This document shows, piece by piece, positions 1 to 8,438 of a DNA stretch of 45,600 nt; within the stretch, counting starts at the first letter, position 1; each line of letters starts with the position of its first letter. A program made the translations under genes and the position numbers. The DNA is from Deltaproteobacteria bacterium (lineage in GTDB: Bacteria > JACQOV01). The stretch is taken from the NCBI GenBank assembly GCA_016202395.1, contig JACQOV010000038.1, positions 1-45,600 on the forward strand. Reading direction: 5' to 3'. Under the pieces are notes generated by a model. It searched no databases. It saw nothing but the letters and a program-made list of their open reading frames with translations, and was not told the origin of the DNA.

Positions 1-5
1 AAACA

Positions 6-182
6 GGGCACCTCTAAAAACTATGTTCGTGACGAAAAATCATGATCTGAGCCGAGACAAGGAGGATGAGCAAAAAGCCCGGAAACGTACCTAGAAGGTA
101 CGTTGAGGACTTTTTGTGAAATCCGACGCAGTCGCAGGTCAGAGCATGATTTTGCAGTAGAAGATAGTTTTTAGAGGTGCCC
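6..182. mobile_element. MITE-like non-coding palindromic element with 19-bp perfect terminal inverted repeats
   Basis: gggcacctctaaaaactat (6-24) and its exact reverse complement atagtttttagaggtgccc (164-182). The interior is also imperfectly palindromic (aaaatcatgatctgagc / gtcagagcatgatttt; acgtacc-tagaa-ggtacgt hairpin). No ORF inside. Confidence 0.75.
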
Positions 183-193
183 AATAGATAAAT

Positions 194-835
194 ATGTTGT
201 GGGCCCTTTTAAAAGAAGATATTAAGGCCTCTTTGGAGCGGGATCCGGCTGCGAGAAACCCGTTGGAGATTATTCTCCTTTATCCCGGTTTCCATGCGCT
301 TGTGATCTATCGAATTTCCCACTGGCTTTGGAGCCATCGGCTGAGGCTTTTGGGGCGGTTTCTTTCGCAGATCGGCCGTTGGGTTACCGGGATTGAGATT
401 CATCCCGGCGCTCAAATTGGAAGGCGCTTCTTTATCGATCACGGAATGGGGGTGGTTATTGGCGAGACCACCGAGGTTGGCGACGACGTCACCATTTACC
501 AGGGAGTCACTTTGGGAGGAACCTCTCGGCGAAAGGGAAAGCGGCACCCCACCATTGGAAACAACGTGGTGATTGGAGCGGGGGCCGAGGTGTTGGGGCC
601 TTTGACGATTCATTCCCATAGCAAAGTGGGGGCCGGCTCCGTGGTTGTAAAAGACGTTCCAGAAAACTGCACGGTGGTGGGTGTTCCAGGACACATCGTT
701 CACCAAGACGCCCAATCGTTCGATGGAGTCGATTTGAATCACAATATTCTCCCTGATCCTGAAGGGACCGCCATTGAGATGTTGTCGAAGCAGGTGAAAG
801 AGCTTCGAGAAAGATTAGAGAAACTTGAGAAATGA
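194..835 (+). CDS. cysE: Serine O-acetyltransferase
   Basis: 213 aa; left-handed beta-helix hexapeptides, [45 protein letters not shown] signature. Confidence 0.95.
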   Translation: MLWALLKEDIKASLERDPAARNPLEIILLYPGFHALVIYRISHWLWSHRLRLLGRFLSQIGRWVTGIEIHPGAQIGRRFFIDHGMGVVIGETTEVGDDVTIYQGVTLGGTSRRKGKRHPTIGNNVVIGAGAEVLGPLTIHSHSKVGAGSVVVKDVPENCTVVGVPGHIVHQDAQSFDGVDLNHNILPDPEGTAIEMLSKQVKELRERLEKLEK

Positions 836-1986
836 AAAAAGTCTACATGGATTACAATGCGACCACTCCGGTTCATCCGGAGGCCCTTCGGGCGATGGAG
901 AGCGCTCCATTTGGAAACCCTTCGAGTCTCCATTGGGCAGGGCGGGAGAGCGCCTACGCCATCGATCAAGCCAGAGAAGAGGTTGCCGATCTCTTAGAAG
1001 TTCAACCGCGCGAGGTCATCTTTACGAGCGGCGGTTCCGAAGCCATTAATCTCGCCATTCGTGGTCTCTTTGAGACCGCTCGACAAAAAGGGAAGAATCA
1101 CATCCTGACAACGGCGGTCGAACATGAGGCCTCTTTGGAGACCTGTCGGTATCTTGAAAAACAAGGGGCTCGCGTCACCTATCTTCCTGTTAACTCTGAA
1201 GGAGAGATTAATCTGAATGAACTCGAATCGGCGATCACAGAACAAACCTGTTTAATCAATGTGATGTGGGTCAACAATGAAACGGGCAATATTTTCCCCA
1301 TTGAAAAGATCGGAGAGATTGCGAAACGTCACGGGGTTCTTTTCCATTCGGATGCAGTGCAAGCGGTTGGAAGGATCTCTGTAAAACCGAAACAAGCCAA
1401 CATCCCTCTGATCTCTCTGTCAGGGCACAAACTCTATGGACCCAAAGGGGTGGGAGCCCTTTACGTCCAACATGGCATCAAAATGGAACGGCTGATCCAC
1501 GGAGGGGGGCAAGAGAGATATCGAAGAGCAGGAACTGAAAACGTATCGCACATTATTGGATTGGGAAAGGCCTGTAAGATCGCAAAAGAGGAGATGGAAA
1601 AAGAGGCGGAACGGCTCCGAGAGTTGCGGGACCGACTTTACCGTGGATTGATGGAACAGATTCCTGAAATTCATCTGAATACTCATTTTGAGAACGCCGC
1701 CCCTTCGACACTCAATGTAAGCATTCTCTACGTTCAAGGGGAATCGCTCCTCTTGAATCTGGATGCTCAAGGGATTGCGGTCTCTTCGGGATCCGCTTGT
1801 AGCTCGGGGCGGCTAGAGCCTTCACACGTGCTTCAAGCGATGGGGCGAAATTACGAAGAGGCCCATAGCGCGTTGCGATTTAGTTTGGGACGCAATACTA
1901 CTTCAGAGGATGTAGATTATGTGCTGGAGGTTTTGCCGAAGGTGGTCGAGCGACTCCGTTCGATGTCGGCGGTGTATCAAGCATGA
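832..1986 (+). CDS. Cysteine desulfurase (NifS/IscS family, PLP-dependent)
   Basis: [39 protein letters not shown] motifs; 4-bp overlap with cysE. Confidence 0.93.
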   Translation: MKKVYMDYNATTPVHPEALRAMESAPFGNPSSLHWAGRESAYAIDQAREEVADLLEVQPREVIFTSGGSEAINLAIRGLFETARQKGKNHILTTAVEHEASLETCRYLEKQGARVTYLPVNSEGEINLNELESAITEQTCLINVMWVNNETGNIFPIEKIGEIAKRHGVLFHSDAVQAVGRISVKPKQANIPLISLSGHKLYGPKGVGALYVQHGIKMERLIHGGGQERYRRAGTENVSHIIGLGKACKIAKEEMEKEAERLRELRDRLYRGLMEQIPEIHLNTHFENAAPSTLNVSILYVQGESLLLNLDAQGIAVSSGSACSSGRLEPSHVLQAMGRNYEEAHSALRFSLGRNTTSEDVDYVLEVLPKVVERLRSMSAVYQA

Positions 1987-3074
1987 CGAACAAGAATAAA
2001 AAAGTGGTGGTGGCGATGAGTGGGGGAGTGGATAGCTCCGTCGCCGCAGCTTTGCTCGTGGAGCAAGGCTACGATGTTGTCGGAATCTCTTTACAACTCT
2101 GGAACTATGCAGGCTCCGACAAAGGAAGCTTTGATGGTTGCTGTTCTCCGGAGGACCTCTACGATGCGCGAGGGGTGGCTCGACAGCTCAGGATCCCTTA
2201 CTACGTCTACAATTTTGAGCAAACTTTTATGGAAAAGGTAGTGCATCCTTTTGTAAATTCGTATCGGACGGGCCAAACCCCCAACCCTTGCGTCCTTTGC
2301 AACGAAAAGGTCAAGTTTGACCCACTCCTTCAACGAGCCAAAGAGCTGGAAGCCGATTATCTTGCAACAGGGCACTACGCGCAGGTAGAGCGAGATGAGA
2401 GAGGAGTCCATCATCTTCGAAAAGCGAAAGATCTGCAAAAAGATCAGTCGTATTTTCTCCATCGACTCACTCAGGAGCAACTGGCCTATTGCCTTTTCCC
2501 GGTTGGAGGAATGAACAAGGAAGAAGTTCGTGGGATCGCAAAGAGATTGGGGCTTCGAGTTGCTGAAAAACCGGACAGTCAGGAAATTTGCTTCGTGGCG
2601 AATCAAAATTATGCCTCGTTTGTGGAAGAACAGTCTTCAAGTTCAATGGATCCAGGTCCTATCCTCGATGAAGAAGGCCATCTCTTAGGAACGCATCCTG
2701 GGCTTCATCGTTACACGATTGGTCAACGTCGAGGTCTTGGGATCTCTAGCCTAGAGCCTCTCTATGTGATCCGAATGGATACTCGGGAAAATCGGCTCAT
2801 CGTCGGAAAAAAAGAGCGGTTGTATGAAAATAGTTTTATCGTGCGGGAGACCCACTGGATTGATGGAGAGCCGCAAGGCCCTATCGCAGCTCGTGTTCGA
2901 ATTCGGTACAAACATCAGGAGGTCCCTGCAACAACGGAGCCTCTCCCATCGCATGAGACCCGCGTTCTCTGCCAAGAGCCTCAACGCGCCATCACGCCGG
3001 GCCAAGCCGCCGTTTTCTACCAAGGAGATCAGGTGTTGGGGGGTGGCTGGATCGAAAGGGTGGGCTACGAGTGA
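1983..3074 (+). CDS. mnmA: tRNA-specific 2-thiouridylase MnmA
   Basis: [17 protein letters not shown]-loop, TPNPCVLCNEKVKF, DSQEICFV, YTIGQRRGLG. Confidence 0.96.
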   Translation: MTNKNKKVVVAMSGGVDSSVAAALLVEQGYDVVGISLQLWNYAGSDKGSFDGCCSPEDLYDARGVARQLRIPYYVYNFEQTFMEKVVHPFVNSYRTGQTPNPCVLCNEKVKFDPLLQRAKELEADYLATGHYAQVERDERGVHHLRKAKDLQKDQSYFLHRLTQEQLAYCLFPVGGMNKEEVRGIAKRLGLRVAEKPDSQEICFVANQNYASFVEEQSSSSMDPGPILDEEGHLLGTHPGLHRYTIGQRRGLGISSLEPLYVIRMDTRENRLIVGKKERLYENSFIVRETHWIDGEPQGPIAARVRIRYKHQEVPATTEPLPSHETRVLCQEPQRAITPGQAAVFYQGDQVLGGGWIERVGYE

Positions 3075-3820
3075 GCCTGGATGATTCTCAAATCTTGTCT
3101 CTTGAAAGGACATTGGGATATTGTTTCCGAGATCGATCGCTGCTAATCCGATCTTTAACTCACACTTCTCATGCCTATGAGAGAGAAGGGACTAAGATCG
3201 AGCACTATGAACGGCTCGAGTTTTTGGGAGACGCCGTTATGGATCTTGCGGTCAGTGTCTTTCTCTTCGATCTTTTCCCTCAAGAACCGGAAGGAGATCT
3301 TTCAAAACGCCGGGCCTCTCTCGTCAATGAGAGGCAGCTGACTTTACTGGCGCGAGAACTCCATCTTGGAGATTATCTTCTTTTAGGCAAAGGGGAAGAG
3401 CAAACCGGAGGGCGAGACAAAGACTCGATCCTTGCCAATGCTTTTGAGGCGGTCATTGCCGCAATTTACTTGGATGGCGGATGGATCCCGGCTTTGGATT
3501 TCTGTCGCCGTCAGTTCGAAGATCTTCTTTCTATCGAGACCTCTTCGGAAGAAGGGTATGCGCAAGATTTTAAGACTCGCCTGCAAGAAAAGGCGCAGGA
3601 ACTTTTCAAAGAGACTCCTCAGTATGAATTGATCCGAGAAGAGGGGCCCGATCATGAGAAAATTTTCGAGTTTCGAGTGACCCTTCAAGGAGAGGTTCGA
3701 GGGACTGGAATCGGACACAGTAAAAAAGAGGCGCAACAACGAGCCGCCGAGGCCGCTTTAGAAAAAATTCTAGAGCTAACCACTAAATCTCCTGTTCATG
3801 GTTCGACAAGCTCACCATGA
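3071..3820 (+). CDS. rnc: Ribonuclease III; last residues derive from a palindromic repeat
   Basis: YERLEFLGDAVMDLAVS catalytic motif, DFKTRLQEKAQ dsRBD; tail SPVHGSTSSP is encoded by the repeat at 3794-3822. Confidence 0.95.
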   Translation: MSLDDSQILSLERTLGYCFRDRSLLIRSLTHTSHAYEREGTKIEHYERLEFLGDAVMDLAVSVFLFDLFPQEPEGDLSKRRASLVNERQLTLLARELHLGDYLLLGKGEEQTGGRDKDSILANAFEAVIAAIYLDGGWIPALDFCRRQFEDLLSIETSSEEGYAQDFKTRLQEKAQELFKETPQYELIREEGPDHEKIFEFRVTLQGEVRGTGIGHSKKEAQQRAAEAALEKILELTTKSPVHGSTSSP

Positions 3821-3912
3821 ACGGATCAACAATTACCATGAACGGGTCAATAATTACCATATGAACAGGTCGTTTGTAGAAACCGTTCATCCTGAGCTTG
3901 TCGAAGGATGAA
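3794..3912. repeat. Palindromic repeat cluster between rnc and era
   Basis: Hairpin gttcatggt-tcgacaagctc-accatgaac (3794-3822) and hairpin ttcatcct-gagcttgtcga-aggatgaa (3886/3887-3912 region), separated by ~21-bp tandem copies of ccatgaacggRtcaaYaatta. Confidence 0.8.
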
Positions 3913-4814
3913 TGACGCTAATTAACATGCAAAAGGAAAAACGTTCTGGGGTCGTTGTTGTGATGGGACGTCCCAACGTTGGAAAATCGACACTGATTAA
4001 CTCCTGGGTTGGCTCGAAGGTTTCGATTGTCTCCGAAAAACCTGAGACCACGCGCCATCGCATTGCGGGCATTGTCAACACCTCGGAGGCTCAAATCGTT
4101 TTCTTAGACACCCCAGGGATTCATGAAAGTGGAAAACTCCTCAACAAAATTATGGTTCGAAAGGCTTGGTTCGCGGTGGAAGAGGCGGACGTGCTCCTTT
4201 TACTCGTAGAGGCAGGACGTTCTCCCTCCCTTGAAGAGAAAAGAATTATCGAAGGGATCCAACGATTCTCAAAACCGGTTTTTCTTCTCATCAATAAGAT
4301 CGATCTTGTCAAGCGATCGAAGCTCCTCACTCAAATCGATCAATACCAGGCCCTTTACCCCTTTAAAGCGATTATTCCCATTTCAGCTCTCAAACGCGAC
4401 GGGATTCCTGTCGTGGAAAAAGAGATCCTGCCTTGCCTTTCTGTAGGCCCTGCTTATTACACTGAAGATCAGTGGACCGATCAAACGGAGCGTTTTTTGG
4501 TGGAAGAGCTCATTCGCGAAAAGATCTTCAAAGAAACTTATGAAGAGATTCCATATGAAACCGCTGTCCGAATCGAATCGTTCCAAGACAAAGAAAGGGT
4601 TACGGTGATCGAGGCAACGATCTTGGTTGAGAAGCAATCTCAAAAAGGGATCGTGATTGGGAAAAAGGGTGGGACGCTAAAAAAAATCGGGGAGGAGGCT
4701 CGCAATGAAATCGAGCTTTTACTCGATCGCAAGGTGTTTCTTCAGTTGTGGGTGAAGGTAGAAGAGGGATGGAGCAAAAAAGAGGAATCATTGAAACGAC
4801 TCGGTCTCCTTTAG
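3912..4814 (+). CDS. era: GTPase Era (start may be 3912 or ATG at 3927)
   Basis: GRPNVGKSTLIN, DTPGIH, NKIDL, C-terminal KH domain KGIVIGKKGGTLKKIGEEAR. Confidence 0.96.
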   Translation: MTLINMQKEKRSGVVVVMGRPNVGKSTLINSWVGSKVSIVSEKPETTRHRIAGIVNTSEAQIVFLDTPGIHESGKLLNKIMVRKAWFAVEEADVLLLLVEAGRSPSLEEKRIIEGIQRFSKPVFLLINKIDLVKRSKLLTQIDQYQALYPFKAIIPISALKRDGIPVVEKEILPCLSVGPAYYTEDQWTDQTERFLVEELIREKIFKETYEEIPYETAVRIESFQDKERVTVIEATILVEKQSQKGIVIGKKGGTLKKIGEEARNEIELLLDRKVFLQLWVKVEEGWSKKEESLKRLGLL

Positions 4815-4818
4815 TCAT

Positions 4819-4962
4819 GTCATCCTGAACCCTTCGATGGACTCAGGACAGGCTCCGTGAAGGATCCCGTGACTTTAACGAGATCCTTCGGCTACGCCTC
4901 AGGATGACAGCTATTGTTCTTCGCGGAGCCTGTCCTGAGCGAAGTCGAAGGGCTCAGAATGA
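4819..4962. repeat. Composite palindromic repeat between era and der
   Basis: gtcatcctga (4819-4828) / tcaggatgac (4899-4908); gaaggatc (4859-4866) / gatccttc (4882-4889); ctcaggacaggctccg near 4843-4858 versus cggagcctgtcctgag near 4925-4940. Confidence 0.8.
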
Positions 4963-6290
4963 CAATGAATACAAATACAGAGAGAATCCCGACGGTGGCT
5001 ATCGTTGGAAGACCCAATGTTGGGAAATCACGCCTTGTGAATCGATTGATGGGACGTGACCGCGCGATTGTTCATAATGAGCCGGGGGTCACACGCGATC
5101 GACTTTATGGGGAGGTGAACTGGAGGGGAAGGACATTCCAGGTCATTGATACCGGAGGGATCCCAACCGAGACGCTCTCTTCTTTATCGACCTCCATTCG
5201 GCGACAGATTGAGTTTGCTTTGGAGGAGGCCGATCTATTTTGTTTCGTAGTGGACCGAAAAGAACTTCATCCCCTCGACAAGGAGATTGGCAACTGGCTT
5301 CGTAGCTTCGGGAAACCGATCATTCTCGCTGTCAATAAAGTGGATGTGGCAAGTCATGAAAGCGATCTTCTTAACTTCTACGAACTTGGAATGGAGCCCC
5401 TTCTAGCCATCTCGGCAGAGGAGGGGAGGGGAATCGATTCTCTTCTGGATGCCTTCCTGGAACGACTACCCGCAACAGAAAAAAATATAGAAACCCTGGA
5501 AATGTCCATTGCCATTCTGGGCCGACCCAATGTCGGCAAGTCCTCTCTTTTTAACCGATTACTCCAAAGCGAGCGTTCCGTTGTGGATGAAAAGGGAGGA
5601 ACAACACGAGACGCCGTTAACTCTTTTGTGACCCTCAAGGGAGAGCGGATCCAGCTCGTGGATACCGCGGGAATCCGGCGAAAAAGCCGAGTTGCGGGGA
5701 AACTTGAAAAAGTGAGTGTGAAGAGAGCCCTCGATCAGATTGAGAAAAACCAGATTGTTTGGCTGGTCATTGACGCTCCAGAAGGGGTTGTCGATCAGGA
5801 ACAACAGTTAGCTCAGCTGATTTACCAGAAGAATCGGCCTACCCTCATCGTTGCCAACAAGATCGATAAAATTCCTTTCAAAGATCGGGAGCCTCTTTTA
5901 GAGACCTTAAAAAACTCGTTCTATTTTTTGCCGGGGATTCCACTTTATCCTACCTCGGCTCTAACGGGCCATGGGGTGACAAAACTTCTCCCCGAAGCCC
6001 ATCAGTTAAAAGCAACCTTTGGGAAAAGGATCTCCACCTCTGAGCTCAATAAGTTTGCTCAAACCACTCTTCACCGTATTCGTCCCAGTTTTAAAGGAAA
6101 AACGCCGAATCTCCTTTATTTGACTCAAACGAGCACATCTCCTCCAACATTTACCTTATTCTTTAGCGAGGGGGCGGAACTCAGCGAGGCTTACAAAAGA
6201 TTCTTCCGGAACGAAATTCAAAAAGGGTTCGGATTCGAATCGGTTCCTATTCGCCTCTTCTTTCGCGCGGGCCGTTTGCGTTTGAATTAG
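4959..6290 (+). CDS. der: GTPase Der/EngA (ORF opens at 4914, but the first 15 codons are repeat-derived)
   Basis: Two G domains: VGRPNVGKSRLVNRL, DTGGIP, NKVDV; LGRPNVGKSSLFNRL, DTAGIRRK, NKID; upstream MFFAEPVLSEVEG is repeat translation. Confidence 0.95.
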   Translation: MTMNTNTERIPTVAIVGRPNVGKSRLVNRLMGRDRAIVHNEPGVTRDRLYGEVNWRGRTFQVIDTGGIPTETLSSLSTSIRRQIEFALEEADLFCFVVDRKELHPLDKEIGNWLRSFGKPIILAVNKVDVASHESDLLNFYELGMEPLLAISAEEGRGIDSLLDAFLERLPATEKNIETLEMSIAILGRPNVGKSSLFNRLLQSERSVVDEKGGTTRDAVNSFVTLKGERIQLVDTAGIRRKSRVAGKLEKVSVKRALDQIEKNQIVWLVIDAPEGVVDQEQQLAQLIYQKNRPTLIVANKIDKIPFKDREPLLETLKNSFYFLPGIPLYPTSALTGHGVTKLLPEAHQLKATFGKRISTSELNKFAQTTLHRIRPSFKGKTPNLLYLTQTSTSPPTFTLFFSEGAELSEAYKRFFRNEIQKGFGFESVPIRLFFRAGRLRLN

Positions 6291-6316
6291 AGATATGTTA
6301 CCTAATACAATACTCT

Positions 6317-7081
6317 ATGCCACATTTAACTCGAAGAGAGATTAAGAAACCGGATTGGTTTATTCAGAGGGTTGGAAGGGTTAGGGCTGGGCTTGTAAAC
6401 AACCGGAAGAGGGCGATCCTTGTTCTTGTGATCTTGATTGCCGCCTTCGCAGGGTTCGGTTTCTATCGCAATGAGAGGAATCACGATGAAAAAGAGGCAG
6501 CAACCTTGTTTGCCAAAAGTTATCAACAGTTAGAATTCGCAGAGCAAGCCATGAAGAGGGGAGCGGAAGAGGAAAAGATCGAAGAGAATAAAGAAGGCAT
6601 TCCAAGCGATGCCATGATCTCCATTGATCCGATCTCATTTTATCAGGAGGCCGAAAAGGGGTTTGAGGAGATTCTGATAAAATACCCTCATTCTAAAGTG
6701 ACAACTCAAGCGGCCCTTTATCTAGGCGCCGTTCACTTCAAGCAAAATAATTTTGAAAAAGCGATTGGGGCTTACGAACAAGCGGAAAAATCGGCTCGGA
6801 GGAATTCTCTCCTTCAATGGGAGGCCCAGTTCGGAAGAGCGAAGAGTTTAGAGGCGGCAGGGAAGATCCCTGAGGCTGTTTCTGTTTTCGAGTCGATTCA
6901 TGAAAGTGAGGCAAGCTGGCTCCAATCCATCGTGGTAGAGAATCTTTTCCGTCTTTACCTCCAATCGGGTCAGATTGAGAAAGCGGATCAACTTCTAAAA
7001 GAGGTTGAGAAGTCTGATAAAACGGCTATGGTGAATCAGTTTAAAGGGCTGCGGAAGTTGTATGAAGAAAAGAAACCTTAG
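6317..7081 (+). CDS. Membrane-anchored tetratricopeptide protein (YfgM/Tol-Pal-like)
   Basis: One N-terminal TM (ILVLVILIAAFAGFGFY), then TPR-like repeats; sits upstream of a BamB-like gene. Confidence 0.7.
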   Translation: MPHLTRREIKKPDWFIQRVGRVRAGLVNNRKRAILVLVILIAAFAGFGFYRNERNHDEKEAATLFAKSYQQLEFAEQAMKRGAEEEKIEENKEGIPSDAMISIDPISFYQEAEKGFEEILIKYPHSKVTTQAALYLGAVHFKQNNFEKAIGAYEQAEKSARRNSLLQWEAQFGRAKSLEAAGKIPEAVSVFESIHESEASWLQSIVVENLFRLYLQSGQIEKADQLLKEVEKSDKTAMVNQFKGLRKLYEEKKP

Positions 7082-7090
7082 AGACAATGG

Positions 7091-7130
7091 CGGCGGGATC
7101 CTTCGCCCCGCCAAGGCGGGGCTCGGGATG
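7091..7130. repeat. Short palindromic repeat overlapping the start of the BamB-like gene
   Basis: ccccgcc (7106-7112) / ggcgggg (7115-7121) within gggatccttcg...ctcgggatgac. Confidence 0.7.
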
Positions 7131-8366
7131 ACAAATCTCTTCCTGCTTTTAGCTGTGTTGTTTTCTATTGAAGGGTGTTCTAGATTCCAATGGATCAACC
7201 TCAAAGAGATTTTTATTCCTAAGGCCACCCCTCCTTGGGCCACTCTCCATGGGGGGCCCCTCCATTGGGGTTACATGCCGGGGGAGATATCGACCCCTTT
7301 GAAACTCCACTGGGTTACGGCGCTTTCGGAACAGAACGGAAGCATTCTAAGGCCTCAACGTTTCACCCTCGAGAATTCAAGACCCACTGCCTATAATGGC
7401 GCTATTTTTGTTGGAAGCCCTACTTCGGGACTGGTGGCCATCGATTGGTCCAAAGGGAAAGAGTTGTGGCGTGTCGAAGACGGGACTGGCGTGGAATCGA
7501 CCCCTGCGATAGCGCAAGATCAAGTGCTCTTTGGAGCACAGAATGGAACTTTTTACTCCGTAGACTCGAAGACAGGAGATGAAAACTGGCGCTTGGACTC
7601 TGGAGTGGAGATTCTAAGTTCACCGACTATTGCAGAAGGGAAGGTTTTCTTTTCTAACGCCCGGGAATCCCTTTACGCTCTTGATTTGACAACGGGAGAG
7701 TGGCTGTGGCAGGTCGATCGGGAGGTCTTTGACAAAGTTACGATTCGAGGGACCGCGTCTCCGGCTGTTGACGCTGGAAAGGTTTACCACAGCTTTTTTG
7801 ATGGATCTGTTTTATGTCTGGAGGCTCAAACAGGAAATATCCTTTGGGAGACAAAACTCCCTTCCGAAGGACAGTTTACCGATGTCGATGGAGCGCTCCT
7901 GTTGATCCCCTCACTCCATCAACTGGTTGCGGCCTCTTTTGATGGTCATCTCTCTGGCCTTTCGCTCGATTCTGGAGAGATTCTTTGGAAGCTAGAGAGT
8001 GGGGGAAGCTCCACAGCAGCCTACGATGGAGAGTGGCTCTATTGGACCGATCGAGAGGGGACTTTAATGGCGATCGATCCTTCCAGCAACGGACAAATGG
8101 TCTGGGAGAAGAACCTTCATGTTGAATTTTTAAGCGCGCCGGTTGTCAATGACAGCCAAGTGCTTGTTGCTAGCGATGATCCAGAGAAAATTTTTCTCCT
8201 CGATAAAAAGACTGGGGACATCCTTGAAGAGAGTTGGATTACCTCTGGATTTCATCAAACTCCGACCCTAGTCGATGGAAACATTCTCATCGTTTCTGAG
8301 AAGGGGGGTCTCTATCGATTCCGACCCCGGTACTCTCGAGCTACTTATACAACAACATGGGAGTAG
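7128..8366 (+). CDS. PQQ-like beta-propeller lipoprotein, BamB-like (ORF opens at 7062)
   Basis: Signal/lipobox MTNLFLLLAVLFSIEGCSRF; repeated GxxxWxxxxxxxxxSPTIxxGxVF blades. Confidence 0.8.
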   Translation: MTNLFLLLAVLFSIEGCSRFQWINLKEIFIPKATPPWATLHGGPLHWGYMPGEISTPLKLHWVTALSEQNGSILRPQRFTLENSRPTAYNGAIFVGSPTSGLVAIDWSKGKELWRVEDGTGVESTPAIAQDQVLFGAQNGTFYSVDSKTGDENWRLDSGVEILSSPTIAEGKVFFSNARESLYALDLTTGEWLWQVDREVFDKVTIRGTASPAVDAGKVYHSFFDGSVLCLEAQTGNILWETKLPSEGQFTDVDGALLLIPSLHQLVAASFDGHLSGLSLDSGEILWKLESGGSSTAAYDGEWLYWTDREGTLMAIDPSSNGQMVWEKNLHVEFLSAPVVNDSQVLVASDDPEKIFLLDKKTGDILEESWITSGFHQTPTLVDGNILIVSEKGGLYRFRPRYSRATYTTTWE

Positions 8367-8438
8367 CTCTAGGACGTCATCCCCTGGGAATGACATTTGT
8401 GTTATTTAACATAATAATTCTTATCGGACATTGTACAA

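Noticed and set aside
209-742. Antisense ORF opposite cysE, and many similar 60-200 aa overlapping ORFs (e.g. 2091-2606 -, 9863-10453 -, 25375-26166 +, 40637-41068 +)
   Set aside because: They lie fully opposite or out of frame with strongly recognisable genes and show no family motifs; treated as shadow ORFs.
3794-3912. CRISPR-like array, because of repeated units between rnc and era
   Set aside because: Units are adjacent without unique spacers, palindromic and degenerate, and no cas genes are present.
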